Notes: generated by a model not told the origin, from the letters alone. Shown: positions 18,209-27,733, numbered from the stretch's first letter. The stretch: DNA of 64,000 nucleotides from Ogataea parapolymorpha DL-1 (GCF_000187245.1 NC_027862.1:1116001-1180000), one strand, 5' to 3'. A program made the numbers and translations.

Positions 18209-19792
18209 ATGTCGGATCAGATCAAGTCTTTGACGACGACGGCGTCGGTTTTGGTGAGCAAGGACCAGGCAGGCTTGCTCAACAACAAGACGTACAAGGA
18301 CGCATTGTCCACTTTTGGGGGCCTCAAGAGCCAGAAACTTGTGAAAAGACATGCTGAGAACGCAAGGACCAGTGTTTCTCTTGTAAGGAGGTCCAAGACT
18401 ACGCGAAACGACGGGCTAGAGATAGTAAGCGACCAGCTGCTGGCAGAGATCCCCACACAGGACGAAGAAGACACCGTGTTCTCCTTATACCAGGGATTCA
18501 GTGCTATCTTGCCAGACCTGGAGCAAGCAGTTGCGCCCTCGAAACGACTCTCCGCGGGACTGAACGCTGATACCATTAAGTCGACAACGAACGTAGCTCA
18601 GTTGCACCAGTACAAGGACGACGTGAACTATAAGTTGGACCTGTTGGAGATCAGAAAAGGCATTGCCGAGAGCGACATCAAGGAGCTCGACGCCAAAATC
18701 GAGCAGCTATATCGTCTGCGCAAGAAAATGTTTGACCGTGTGGCAGAGTACGAGAAAGAGGAGTCGGATCTGGAGAAACTGCTCCGGATAGTGGAGAAAA
18801 GCCTCGAGAACAAAGGCGCCCAGACGACGGAAGGGGCCGTTCCAGAGCCGGCCCCTGTTCGTAGACATGCCTCGACGCTGAACCAGTATTACAGTCCAGG
18901 GAGCGAGATAGTGCGATTAGAGGCCCACGATGACGCAGTGACCTGCTTTGCATTCGACGCTCCATTTGGCACTCTTGTGTCTGCCTCGCTAGACAACACC
19001 GTCAAAGTCTGGGATCTGAATAGAAACGAGTGCATTGGAAGACTAGAGGGCCATCTGTCGAGCGTGGAGTGCTTGGCGATGGAAAAAGATCTTGTTCTGA
19101 CGGGATCGCTGGATGCGTCTTTGCGACTCTGGGATTACACCAAGGTAGGCGAGGAAGAGCCGCTGTTGCATACTTTTGAGCGACACATGGACGAGATCAC
19201 GGCCGTGAGCATGTCGGGGTCGACCATTGTGTCGGGATCGGCCGACAAAACCATAAGACACTGGGACGTGGCTACCGGCCAGTGCATTCAGACAATCGAC
19301 GTGATGTGGGCGGCTTCAAGAAGCTGGAAGCAGGCCCCAGCTAAGATGGGGACCCCATATATTGGTGCGCTACAGTGCTTTGATGCCGCTCTAGCTTCCG
19401 GAACAGGCGATGGCGTTGTTCGTCTGTGGGATCTGCGTAGCGGAGAGATCATCCGCCAGCTTGTTGGTCACACGAGTGCCGTCACGTGCTTGCAATTTGA
19501 TGAGCACAGCATTGTAACGGGGTCGCAGGACCGGTCTGTCCGGATATGGGACCTGAGAACAGGGGTGTTGATGGACTCGTTTGCATACAGTCACGAAATC
19601 CGGTCACTGCAGTTCGACGAGAAACGAGTGGCATGTGCTGCGGGCGAGGAGACAGTGAAGTTGTACGACCGGATTGACCAGGCTCACACGGACGTGGCCA
19701 AGGGCTCTGGGACAGTGACTTTCTGCCGCTACACAGACAGCTATCTGGTGGAAGGCCGGGACAACGGTAGCATAGGTGTGTGGAAGATATAA
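18209..19792 (+). CDS. MDV1: Mitochondrial division WD-repeat adaptor (Mdv1/Caf4)
   Basis: 527 residues. An N-terminal extension (1-135) is followed by a charged coiled coil (about 140-205, KLDLLEIRKGIAESDIKELD and onward) and then seven WD40 repeats (about 230-527; clear repeats at TVKVWDLN, SLRLWDYT, TIRHWDVA, VVRLWDLR and SVRIWDLR). This order is that of Mdv1/Caf4, which bind Fis1 through the N-terminus, dimerise by the coiled coil and recruit the dynamin Dnm1 to the mitochondrial outer membrane. Baker's yeast has two paralogues from its genome duplication; here one gene probably serves both roles. It is shorter than ScMdv1 (714), with most of the loss in the N-terminal half. Confidence 0.85.
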   Translation: MSDQIKSLTTTASVLVSKDQAGLLNNKTYKDALSTFGGLKSQKLVKRHAENARTSVSLVRRSKTTRNDGLEIVSDQLLAEIPTQDEEDTVFSLYQGFSAILPDLEQAVAPSKRLSAGLNADTIKSTTNVAQLHQYKDDVNYKLDLLEIRKGIAESDIKELDAKIEQLYRLRKKMFDRVAEYEKEESDLEKLLRIVEKSLENKGAQTTEGAVPEPAPVRRHASTLNQYYSPGSEIVRLEAHDDAVTCFAFDAPFGTLVSASLDNTVKVWDLNRNECIGRLEGHLSSVECLAMEKDLVLTGSLDASLRLWDYTKVGEEEPLLHTFERHMDEITAVSMSGSTIVSGSADKTIRHWDVATGQCIQTIDVMWAASRSWKQAPAKMGTPYIGALQCFDAALASGTGDGVVRLWDLRSGEIIRQLVGHTSAVTCLQFDEHSIVTGSQDRSVRIWDLRTGVLMDSFAYSHEIRSLQFDEKRVACAAGEETVKLYDRIDQAHTDVAKGSGTVTFCRYTDSYLVEGRDNGSIGVWKI

Positions 19793-19883
19793 TGTATATA
19801 GACGATCGACGCGACGCAGGTGAAGAAAAACCGTCGACGCGAAATATTTGTTCGAATATTTCTTTATTCGCCATTTTTTATTC

Positions 19884-21512
19884 ATGTCCACTCCTACCAT
19901 AGTTGTGCTGAAAGAGGGCACGGACACCTCGCAGGGCCGTGGCCAGATCATTTCGAATATCAACGCATGTGTGGCGATCCAGGAGACTTTGAAGGCCACG
20001 CTGGGTCCGTTGGGATCAGATATTTTGATTGTGAACAACGGACGTACGACGATTTCGAACGACGGAGCCACCATCCTCAAGCTCCTGGATGTGGTCCATC
20101 CCGCTGCTAAGATTTTGGTGGATATTTCTCGGTCGCAGGATGCAGAAGTCGGAGACGGAACCACCTCTGTGGCCTTGTTGGCGGCAGAGTTTCTGAAGGA
20201 GAGTAAGCAGTTCATTGAAGAGGGTATGCCTTCGCATGTGATCATCAAAGCTTTCCGTAAAGCCTGCGATCTTGCATGTGAGAAAATCAGGGAGCTGCAG
20301 GTGGAATTGGCCACCGATCATAGTGACGCGGAGATGAGACAACTCCTGGAAAGATGTGCTCAAACAGCCATGTCCTCTAAAATCATCCAAAACAACAAGG
20401 AGCTTTTCACCAAAATGGCTGTTGATGCTGTGCTGGTGCTGGATAGAGACGATCTAGACGAAGACTTGATTGGAATCAAGAAAGTTGCGGGCGGATCGAT
20501 GGACGAGTCCAGATTGATTCACGGTGTCGCTTTCAAGAAGGCCTTTTCGTATGCCGGATTCGAGCAGCAGCCAAAGAAGTTCAGCAACCCCAAGATCCTG
20601 TCCTTGAATGTGGAACTGGAATTGAAGGCAGAAAAAGATAATGCAGAGGTCAGGATCGACAAGGTGGCAGACTACCAGGAAATCGTGGATGCCGAGTGGA
20701 AAATTATTTTGAACAAACTGGACGCGATTGTGGCTACCGGAGCCAACATCGTGCTCTCGAAACTGCCTATCGGCGACTTAGCGACCCAATATTTCGCTGA
20801 TAGAGGCATATTCTGTGCCGGAAGAATTCCTGCCCAGGACATGGAAAGAGTGGTTCATGCCGTCGGAGGGTCGATCCAGACGACGGTTTCAGATATCAAG
20901 CCAGAGCATCTGGGCTCTTGTGAAAGATTTGAGGAAGTCCAGATTGGCGGAGAAAGATACAACATTTTTGAAGGCTGTCCAATTGCCAAGACCTGTACCA
21001 TAATTCTGAGAGGAGGAGCCGACCAGGTGATTGCCGAGGTTGAGCGTTCTTTGCACGACGCCATTATGATTGTGAAGAGGGCTCTAAAACACAATGCCGT
21101 GGTGGCTGGAGGAGGAGCCATAGAGATGGAGCTATCCAAGCACCTGAGAAACTACTCTAGACAGATTGCTGGAAAACAGCAGCTTATCATCGCGGCCTAT
21201 GCTAAGGCTCTGGAAGTAATTCCTAGACAGCTATGTGAGAACGCAGGTCTTGACGGAACTGATCTTCTAAACAACCTTAGAGCACAGCACTCCAAGGGAG
21301 AGGTGTGGTACGGACTGGACTTCGAGAGCGAGACCATCAGTAATAATTTCGAGAAATTTGTTTGGGAGCCAGCTTTGGTGAAGATGAATGCATTGCAGAG
21401 CGCTACAGAGGCTGCTGTTCTGGTGCTGAGCGTGGACGAGACGATCAAAAATGAGCCTAATGAGCCTCAGCCTCAACAGCCTATGGGCAGAGGAAGAGGA
21501 ATACCCAGATAA
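19884..21512 (+). CDS. CCT7: Cytosolic chaperonin subunit CCT eta
   Basis: 542 residues. It is one of eight subunits of the TRiC/CCT ring that folds actin, tubulin and WD proteins. The start was set at the ATG at 19884 ([13 protein letters not shown]), because homologues begin there. Group II chaperonin signatures are plain: [35 protein letters not shown], the nucleotide-binding GDGTTS at 90-95, and near the C-terminus [19 protein letters not shown] and [16 protein letters not shown]. The tail is the Gly/Arg-rich MGRGRGIPR type of Cct7. Identity to yeast Cct7 is high along the whole length. Confidence 0.96.
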   Translation: MSTPTIVVLKEGTDTSQGRGQIISNINACVAIQETLKATLGPLGSDILIVNNGRTTISNDGATILKLLDVVHPAAKILVDISRSQDAEVGDGTTSVALLAAEFLKESKQFIEEGMPSHVIIKAFRKACDLACEKIRELQVELATDHSDAEMRQLLERCAQTAMSSKIIQNNKELFTKMAVDAVLVLDRDDLDEDLIGIKKVAGGSMDESRLIHGVAFKKAFSYAGFEQQPKKFSNPKILSLNVELELKAEKDNAEVRIDKVADYQEIVDAEWKIILNKLDAIVATGANIVLSKLPIGDLATQYFADRGIFCAGRIPAQDMERVVHAVGGSIQTTVSDIKPEHLGSCERFEEVQIGGERYNIFEGCPIAKTCTIILRGGADQVIAEVERSLHDAIMIVKRALKHNAVVAGGGAIEMELSKHLRNYSRQIAGKQQLIIAAYAKALEVIPRQLCENAGLDGTDLLNNLRAQHSKGEVWYGLDFESETISNNFEKFVWEPALVKMNALQSATEAAVLVLSVDETIKNEPNEPQPQQPMGRGRGIPR

Positions 21513-21562
21513 GCTAAGTAGAGATAAAAAAATGGTTCATTAAATTAGAGTTGCATATATCG

Positions 21563-23281
21563 TCACGGGCGCCCTTCTTTGAGAAAATATATCAGGTCCA
21601 TCTCGACGTTGTCGTCTGTAGAGGTCGTTTTTCCGCTGGTGACGCTGCCTTTGCGAAAGTCCGGTTCTTTGTGCGCATCCTTATGTTCATCAGAGTGGTT
21701 TGACTCGGTCAACGAGCCTATGTGCGAAAACGCGCGCCAGCTGAACTTGGAGCTGCGTCGTGTCGAAGGATTTGCCGTTGCTTGAGAGCTTTTCGGGACG
21801 GAGGAGTTTAGGAAATCCGCCATGCTGACCGTATTATTGTGCGAGTTTTCTTTGGGGTCCACGATCGAGCTAGATCTGGAGTCGGAGGCGTGCATGTCGA
21901 GCTCTGAGCCGTGGTGTTCTACGTTCGGCCTGGAAGTCTTATTAGCGTTTCGTATCGTGGTACTGCCGAGCCTATAACCCGGAAGAAACGAGAGTTTGCG
22001 TCGGAGCCAGCAGTAGTTATGTTCAGCATAGGGGTCCACTTTGCTGGCTCGAAGGTCCCAAGGGTGCTCCCTAAACAGGAACACCAATGTGTCGATGGTA
22101 CAGTTGAATGCCTGGAAGAAGGAGGAGATGCAGAACACCCATAAATGGTAGTATGCTCGACGACCCCGTTGCAGCTGGTAGCACTGGGCCACAAACGGCC
22201 ACAGCCAGAGCAGGATATAGGAAACGGGATAGATGAAGACCACCTTCATCTGTCGCATGATCTGTAGTTGTCGTATTCGGAGTCTTTCCATTGCTTCTTC
22301 GTGCAGCAATTGCTGGATATCCAATCCCACTTCGTGTCTTGATCGGTCTTGGTTCGGCGACTGTGGAGACTGCGGAGGGCGATAATCCGCGAGTTCCGGA
22401 TCGTGGTGGCGGAGATTGTCCATGTTTTCGATGTCTGTGTCCGTGTTGAGGTCCTTCCCATGCAATTTGGCACTTATTTGCACGTCTGGGAAAACGAGCA
22501 TCAGCAGCAACTGGCCGACTTTGTACATGACCGAGTCTTGCAGAACTTCAGAGACGAGTCCGCGCTTCTGACTGCTGACGAAATCCATTTTGCTGCTCAC
22601 GGCCCTATATTGGCGCATCACGTAGAAATAGACCGAGACATAGATTGTGGCGATCAGGACGGCAATACAGTACCGGATGATCCAGGTCAGATACCAGACC
22701 GCAGAAAGCGGCTCCATGTAACTCCAGCTGACTTGGTCTACGTACCTCTGGTCTCCTGCGAACGTGAGTGAGCTGAGAATCACGGGAATGAGAAACGTCA
22801 AAGTGTAGACGTATTTTCGAACAGTATGAAGACCGCCTTCACCAGTTGAATGCTGGGAAACAGCAGGGCGGAAAATCAGAAGCGCGATGTGCACAGCAAA
22901 ACAAACGATGATGAGGTCAGCGCCCTCGATGCTGAAACACGTTAGCCATCCTATGGCGTTGAGGAATTTGATGTTTTCCACGGACCCTTCAGAGGTGTTC
23001 TCGGATGTTGCTGGGTACACAAGCAACACAATGGCTTTGAGAAAGTCAAAGGCAATCAGTATGGCAATCAGGACGTGGCGGAACATACGTTTTCTAGGGT
23101 GTATCATCCCCAATGTGTAGAAGGCAACCAGTCCACAGACTATGGAGGTGGCCGAGGAGCTGATGGAGCATATTCGAATCAAATGTCGTTGGTCAGGCGT
23201 ATAGGCTTCCTGTCCCACCTCTTCACGCTCGAAAAGGCTGGATAAATGTCCAGAGTCAGGGAGTAGTCTGGACAAGTCCAT
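21563..23281 (-). CDS. Git3/Gpr1-family G-protein-coupled receptor
   Basis: 572 residues from the ATG at 23281; the frame is open 20 codons further, but only to a TTG. Seven hydrophobic helices can be placed, five before and two after a long third cytoplasmic loop (about residues 240-365) rich in Pro, Ser and acidic residues. After the loop comes RQMKVVFIYPVSYILLWLWP, the hallmark of the Gpr1/Git3 C-terminal domain that contacts the G-alpha Gpa2, and then FRE-PWDLR. The cytosolic tail (about 420-572) is Ser-rich. Family members sense glucose, sucrose or amino acids and raise cAMP. The sequence is distant from S. cerevisiae Gpr1, and other fungal Git3-like receptors have unknown ligands, so no symbol is given. 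Confidence 0.75.
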   Translation of the reverse strand: MDLSRLLPDSGHLSSLFEREEVGQEAYTPDQRHLIRICSISSSATSIVCGLVAFYTLGMIHPRKRMFRHVLIAILIAFDFLKAIVLLVYPATSENTSEGSVENIKFLNAIGWLTCFSIEGADLIIVCFAVHIALLIFRPAVSQHSTGEGGLHTVRKYVYTLTFLIPVILSSLTFAGDQRYVDQVSWSYMEPLSAVWYLTWIIRYCIAVLIATIYVSVYFYVMRQYRAVSSKMDFVSSQKRGLVSEVLQDSVMYKVGQLLLMLVFPDVQISAKLHGKDLNTDTDIENMDNLRHHDPELADYRPPQSPQSPNQDRSRHEVGLDIQQLLHEEAMERLRIRQLQIMRQMKVVFIYPVSYILLWLWPFVAQCYQLQRGRRAYYHLWVFCISSFFQAFNCTIDTLVFLFREHPWDLRASKVDPYAEHNYCWLRRKLSFLPGYRLGSTTIRNANKTSRPNVEHHGSELDMHASDSRSSSIVDPKENSHNNTVSMADFLNSSVPKSSQATANPSTRRSSKFSWRAFSHIGSLTESNHSDEHKDAHKEPDFRKGSVTSGKTTSTDDNVEMDLIYFLKEGRP

Positions 23282-23368
23282 CAAGAGACGCAAAACAACT
23301 ATTAGCCACAGAGTATTTTTTGTGCAAAAGTTTCGCCCCAAATATCACCAGCCACAGATCTATTTTTA

Positions 23369-24400
23369 TTATTTAACGTACATTTGACCTTTGGTGGCAG
23401 CCTGTAACTTTGGACGTCTGCTGAAACAAAACTCATTGGACAGGCCAGTGGCGTAACCAAACACAAATGTCTCAGTGGTGTGGAAATAGAAAACCGTCCG
23501 GAACTGGTCCGGCGACTCAAAATAGCCAACGACTCCGACATACAGCCTCGGATTAAAATTGTCGTCCAGGGCACGCAGATCCACCTCCTGCGCTGCGTCG
23601 TAAACCGCCTCTGCCGCGAGATCGCATACCAGGCGTCCGTGGTGGCAGTTGGCAAGAATATGGCGGCATACAGACCGCGCAAGGTCCATCTGGATAATGT
23701 CTTCGCCGTTTCCTGAACATAGAACATTAACCAGGGCTCCATTTTTTTGTGCGGTGTAGCAGCCAGCGCCGACTATGCCCGAGCATCCAATTCGCCCGGG
23801 TTTTTTAAACAGACTGCCACCCGAGGAGACCCCCGTGGACGCTGTGTGCTTGTCAATCACCGAAACGCCGATGGTGTCTGTAATTATGGAGGACGCTATT
23901 TTTTTCTCGATCGAGTCTATTCGGTCAAGGTCGTTTCTGTACCTTTCGTAGAGTTGGCTCATGCGGTCGCTAATTTCGATATTATGGTCGGTCACCCCCA
24001 CGAGGGTCACCGGGGGCGTGAGCCCAAGGTCGTTTTTTTTCTGTTGCGCAAAATACTGATATGCACATTCGGCAATGGGCCGTGCTGCCGTGTTAGCTAA
24101 TAGCGACGATTGGTTGTGTTTATTAGCTATTCGGTCGTAGACAAAGATGCTTGAATCGGACTGGATCGTTCCATCCCGAGCAATTGAGGACGTCACTCCT
24201 GTGTTGGTCAGCGAACTGTCCTCTATAACTGAAGAAACGGCGATCAGTTGGCGAATCTGCGAGACAGCGTGGTCTGTTCCGTCCGACTGTAGAACTCTCG
24301 ACTTCAGGGCCTTTTTGAACAATCGCTTGAATTTTTCGGGATCTTCTGCATGATTACCTGCGCCGAAATGGAGCAAGGTTAGTGTATTAGAGTGGGACAT
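23369..24400 (-). CDS. Taspase-like threonine aspartase (Ntn hydrolase of the asparaginase-2 family)
   Basis: 343 residues. The N-terminal strand TLLHFGAGNHAED corresponds to the VVHGGAG start of type-2 asparaginases. The auto-cleavage site is Asp175-Thr176 in ITDTIGVSVID: cleavage would expose Thr176 as the nucleophile, as in human taspase 1 (TDTVG). SSGGSLFKKPGRIGCSG and VGAGCY follow, forming the substrate pocket. The precursor would split into alpha (1-175) and beta (176-343) chains. Whether it is a site-specific protease or a small-molecule asparaginase cannot be told from sequence; the DT-G-V context and the KKPGRIG stretch favour the taspase branch. It lies upstream of the receptor gene on the same strand. 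Confidence 0.75.
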   Translation of the reverse strand: MSHSNTLTLLHFGAGNHAEDPEKFKRLFKKALKSRVLQSDGTDHAVSQIRQLIAVSSVIEDSSLTNTGVTSSIARDGTIQSDSSIFVYDRIANKHNQSSLLANTAARPIAECAYQYFAQQKKNDLGLTPPVTLVGVTDHNIEISDRMSQLYERYRNDLDRIDSIEKKIASSIITDTIGVSVIDKHTASTGVSSGGSLFKKPGRIGCSGIVGAGCYTAQKNGALVNVLCSGNGEDIIQMDLARSVCRHILANCHHGRLVCDLAAEAVYDAAQEVDLRALDDNFNPRLYVGVVGYFESPDQFRTVFYFHTTETFVFGYATGLSNEFCFSRRPKLQAATKGQMYVK

Positions 24401-25070
24401 ACCATGTCCAGATCAAAAAATATAAATTAAAAATGGACACAGAAATTATGTGCTCGGTGATGGTGCTGATCTTCACAAGTTTTAGATAGCCATCAATGTT
24501 TTCCGTGCCGTAAAAATACGAGATAGTGCACTTGGACAATTACTAATTAAATGCTCTTTTCGAGGATATCACACGTGCCGATATTGCTTCTGAAAGCTGC
24601 CACGGGCATTGTGGACTGACAGATAGTGCTTTCAAAATGAAGTGGGATTTTGCAGTCTGGAGTGCCAACGCGCCTGATTCTAGTGTGACGAAATCACCAA
24701 TCTGCCAATCGTTGCTGCCCTTCAGTTCGTGCCTTATCTTCAGGCAGCAATTTGACATTTGCATTCTGGATACAATATCTAGAAACTTGCCACAGTTATT
24801 AGTTAGAGAATTGGTTGGGTTATAGAACCACCTGTGTCCTGCTGTAGTTGCTTTCGACACATTGCGGTCAGATTATTCACAGCTATTTAATAATGAGCAT
24901 ACTGGATAAACAGGCTGGCGTAAGATAGCGTGTAAGATAGCGTGGATACACGCCCAAAGAGAGGGCCTAGCACGAGCATGGGCCTGCAGAGTAACAACAG
25001 CTTAGATTCCAGGATTCAATTGGATCTACATTAAACAATCACTTGTTACGCCGGTGCTTTTAATCTGTGC
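24401..25070. other. 670-bp gap with no supported gene
   Basis: Unusually long for this compact region. A minus-strand frame (24543-24860) has no ATG at its start, and a plus-strand frame (24637-24825) is only 62 codons. I see no tRNA boxes, snoRNA C/D pair or snRNA core. A perfect 12-bp tandem duplication (GTAAGATAGCGT) is at 24920-24943. Confidence 0.5.
24920..24943. repeat. 12-bp direct tandem duplication
   Basis: GTAAGATAGCGT occurs twice without a gap, in the unassigned region between the taspase-like gene and GET5. Confidence 0.85.
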
Positions 25071-25647
25071 TCAAATTCTCACTCTCTTCAGCTTCTGCAA
25101 GTACTGGTTTCTGGCAGTCTCATCAACGATCTCCGACTCCAGAATTTGCGAGATCTTGGCCCATGCCTCGGGTGATAGGCCGTATGTAGCCTGGGGAGCT
25201 TGATGTGTCGTTTCTGTAGATTCTGGCTTGGCTTTCACTATGGCATTCAATTTCAACGATCCTTCCGTGGCGTACTTTTCCAGCAGGTCCTCGTCATGGA
25301 CAGTCTTCGTCTTGAGCATCAATGTGAGATGGTCCGGAGAACTGCCAATTGTTTTTGCCAGCTCCTCCTTCACCTTGTAAATCGAGGTCGTAGAATCGAA
25401 CTTAAATTCGTGCTCGAATTTAGGAGCACGGAGAGACTTGATAGTCAAGCTGACAATGGACCGCTCGCCGCCACGGTAAAACACCGGAGTATTTATATGT
25501 CCGAATCCACACTAAAGTTAGCTATTTTTAATCTGGCAATGTACTTACGTTTGTGTATTTTATTTCCCTGGTTGTTCTCTCGGGACAGACAAAGTTTATC
25601 AAGCTCTGGAATTTATTAGCAAATTCCAGCTCGGAAACAACACTCAT
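25071..25647 (-). CDS. GET5: Ubiquitin-like protein Get5/Mdy2 (two exons)
   Basis: Exon 1 is complement 25549-25647 (33 codons) and exon 2 complement 25071-25511, total 179 residues. The long frame of exon 2 has no ATG. The upstream exon supplies MSVVSELEFANKFQSLINF, which matches the N-terminus of S. cerevisiae Mdy2 (a helix of the type EHEFVSKFLTLATL that binds Get4). Exon 2 encodes the ubiquitin-like fold (SLTIKSLRAPKFEHEFKFD to about residue 120) and a C-terminal helical dimerisation domain (LSPEAWAKISQILESEI). Get5 works with Get4 and Sgt2 to pass tail-anchored proteins to Get3. The ATG overlaps the ERF4 ATG on the other strand by two bases. Confidence 0.82.
25512..25548 (-). other. 37-nt intron of GET5
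   Basis: On the minus strand: 5' splice site GTAAGT, branch motif AGCTAAC, 3' splice site TTTAG four bases later. Removal keeps the frame; retention leads to a stop six codons on. Its length is well below the usual minimum in S. cerevisiae. Confidence 0.8.
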
Positions 25648-26149
25648 GTTCAACTATCACGTATATTCTGTTGGAGACGCAAAAGTGACACACTTTCCTA
25701 ACGTTTATTCGGACGATACAAATTTAAGAGTAATTAGAATTGCCCGCGTCGCGACGGTCGACCATCCAAATTTCAAACTCGACCAATACGACCGTTTTGA
25801 GCCCAAGGTGCTAGTTGACGACCAATGGTTCGGCACAGACCTCGGAACGCCATTGGCCTTGTACCTGGAGCAGGAAGAGGTGGAACAAGTCATCGCCAAC
25901 GTCAATAAACTGCTGGAGAACCAATATTCCTGGAAATGGGGCCCCTATCTGCTACTGGACACCCTCACGTTCGGCATTTTGTCAAGATTACGATGGGATA
26001 AAACATATGCAGACGAATTAGAAATATACATCCGGGATGTCAATGCTGATCTGAAAAACCGCGGCATCCCAGTCGAATTTGTGAGTCCTCGAAGAAGCGG
26101 GTATCTAAGTCTGGACGTGCTGGTGCCACGGCCAAATGGGCCAGTCTAA
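25646..26149 (+). CDS. ERF4: Palmitoyltransferase accessory subunit Erf4/Shr5
   Basis: 167 residues. The protein is a near-complete Golgin-A7/ERF4 domain: RVIRIARVATVDHPNFKLDQ, the EQEEVEQVIANVNKLLE helix, then a hydrophobic hairpin (WGPYLLLDTLTFGILSRL) that sits on the ER membrane. Erf4 stabilises the DHHC enzyme Erf2, which palmitoylates Ras. It is shorter than ScErf4 (237). The only ATG before the domain is at 25646. The gene has no flanking spacer: its ATG overlaps the GET5 ATG and its TAA (26147-26149) overlaps the TAG (26146-26148) of the convergent RabGAP gene. Promoter and terminator must therefore lie inside neighbouring coding DNA, unless there is an unseen upstream exon, for which I found no splice signals. 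Confidence 0.85.
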   Translation: MFNYHVYSVGDAKVTHFPNVYSDDTNLRVIRIARVATVDHPNFKLDQYDRFEPKVLVDDQWFGTDLGTPLALYLEQEEVEQVIANVNKLLENQYSWKWGPYLLLDTLTFGILSRLRWDKTYADELEIYIRDVNADLKNRGIPVEFVSPRRSGYLSLDVLVPRPNGPV

Positions 26150-27693
26150 CGGATACGCTGCTGGATACGCCGCATACGGCTGTTAAGACGGCCATTCCAG
26201 TTCATGCTCTTGAGTCCGATCTGCTTGTTCTCCAAGAGAACAGCAGTGCGCATCAGCTCTTTGCGTTCCTGCTCGTCCATGCCAACTGCACTGCGCCGCT
26301 TGATCAGTTCATTGTACCTGCTGCGGCTCTCAATGACATATTTTTTGCAATTTTGAATCTCCTCCTGCGAAAGCTTGCTGAAGCTCGAATATCTGAAACA
26401 TTCCTCCATCAACGCATTGGCGTCCAATATCCGCTTTGGGGCGTTCTGGATCATCTGGAAAAGCTCTGCACTCAAAATGCCGTCGTCCTCCGACCGCTTG
26501 TGGCTGAGATCGACCATTTGGGGCTCCAACAGTTTGAATATCGTCAGACTAACCTGAAATATCGCTTTCGACTCTTCGTAAAACAAACAATCCCAGACCC
26601 GCAAGGTGGTTTCGATCGGAAGCACACCGACGAAAATGCTCATGAACCAGCTGGTTGTACAGAACGACAGCGTCGGCAGATCGTACAGGAACGAATTATT
26701 GTTGGAATGCGAGCTCTCGTTGATCAGAGCCCAAACGTTCGGCAGATACTGTCTCAAACACAACATCAGCACGCCCTGGTGCACATTAACTCCTTCCAAA
26801 TTGAACTCGTGGATTCCAGGTAGATACCGTTCGGTCACAATAACGAGCATCCAAAATGCACGCTCCTCGTCTAAAAATACCAGCAATAACCCGGCAATAA
26901 AATTAAGCGACTGACAGTAACCGATCGAGGGTCTGTACTTGGAAAAACATTTGAGGACGCGTCTCAAGGTCTGCAGCAACGGGCTTTCCTCGGTAATTCC
27001 GTTGCGCGTGATGTCGTTAAAATGAACGTTCTCCGGGAACGTTCGATGCAAGTCTTTCTCAATAGCCTCTGTATTTTCGTTGATCATGTTCATGGTCTCG
27101 CCGACCAACTTGTCGTAAACACCCTTATTATCCTTCAACTTATCGTAACCCTTGGCGAAATAGAACCAGGCGTCGCCCCTCCACTCTGCCGGAATGCCTT
27201 TGCGAACGTAGCGGCGCAGCTCCTCAGATCGGGCGGGAAACCTGGTCGGACTGCCCTTCTTGGCAACCAGCAGACCGTTTTTCGCCATCAACTTCTCCCA
27301 CTTCTTTTTCCTCCGCGCCAGGTACTGGGAGTACTGCGTCCACCATTCGTCGTAGTCCTCGGTTTTGACATAATGATTACTTTTGCGAAACCCATACCTG
27401 TCTCTGTCGCTGGCAAGAATGGCGTTCAATCGGTTTGGCTCCTGATTGATCGACTCGCCGATTTTGCTCTGGACCCGCTCCAGCGACGTTCGCGACTTCT
27501 TGAGCGACTGGATCGACTCTGTTCGTGTCAAGGTCTTTTTATGAGGTGGATTCACTAGCGTGAAGGGCTCCTCCCTGCGGGTTTCCGCATAGTAGTCTAT
27601 CAGGCTATAGCCGCCGTCAGAATTGTGACGCGCCAGCGCGTCAGAGTGCTCCTCCACCAGGTTTGGCGTGGAAAATGAGACTTCCGTGTCCAT
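26146..27693 (-). CDS. Rab GTPase-activating protein, Msb3/Msb4 (Gyp3) type
   Basis: 515 residues. The TBC domain spans about residues 165-400. It has the dual-finger pair: Arg217 in IEKDLHR (IxxDxxR) and Gln261 in YCQSLNFIAG. Upstream, RYGFRKSNHYVKTEDYDEWW and ARRKKKWEKLM are typical of Msb3/Msb4, which act on Sec4, Ypt6 and Vps21 and influence polarised secretion and actin organisation at growth sites. Baker's yeast has the two paralogues Msb3 and Msb4; here one gene probably represents both, so no symbol is chosen. It converges with ERF4 with a 4-bp overlap and is divergent from the RIM21-like gene with only 40 bp between the starts. Confidence 0.85.
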   Translation of the reverse strand: MDTEVSFSTPNLVEEHSDALARHNSDGGYSLIDYYAETRREEPFTLVNPPHKKTLTRTESIQSLKKSRTSLERVQSKIGESINQEPNRLNAILASDRDRYGFRKSNHYVKTEDYDEWWTQYSQYLARRKKKWEKLMAKNGLLVAKKGSPTRFPARSEELRRYVRKGIPAEWRGDAWFYFAKGYDKLKDNKGVYDKLVGETMNMINENTEAIEKDLHRTFPENVHFNDITRNGITEESPLLQTLRRVLKCFSKYRPSIGYCQSLNFIAGLLLVFLDEERAFWMLVIVTERYLPGIHEFNLEGVNVHQGVLMLCLRQYLPNVWALINESSHSNNNSFLYDLPTLSFCTTSWFMSIFVGVLPIETTLRVWDCLFYEESKAIFQVSLTIFKLLEPQMVDLSHKRSEDDGILSAELFQMIQNAPKRILDANALMEECFRYSSFSKLSQEEIQNCKKYVIESRSRYNELIKRRSAVGMDEQERKELMRTAVLLENKQIGLKSMNWNGRLNSRMRRIQQRIR

Positions 27694-27733
27694 TTGACAA
27701 GAGGAAAAAATTAAAATAAAAAACCTTAAATAA

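Noticed and set aside
23282..23341. Longer start for the Git3-like receptor
   Set aside because: The upstream codon is TTG, not ATG; the first ATG is at 23281.
24353..24405. Possible 48-nt intron near the start of the taspase-like gene (GTATGT, CACTAAC, CAG on the minus strand)
   Set aside because: The stretch encodes the conserved TLLHFGAGN strand of the family, and removing it would shift the frame. The splice-like motifs are chance.
24543..24860. 105-codon minus-strand frame in the gap before GET5
   Set aside because: It opens at GTG, the first ATG is at codon 33, and no family resemblance is seen.
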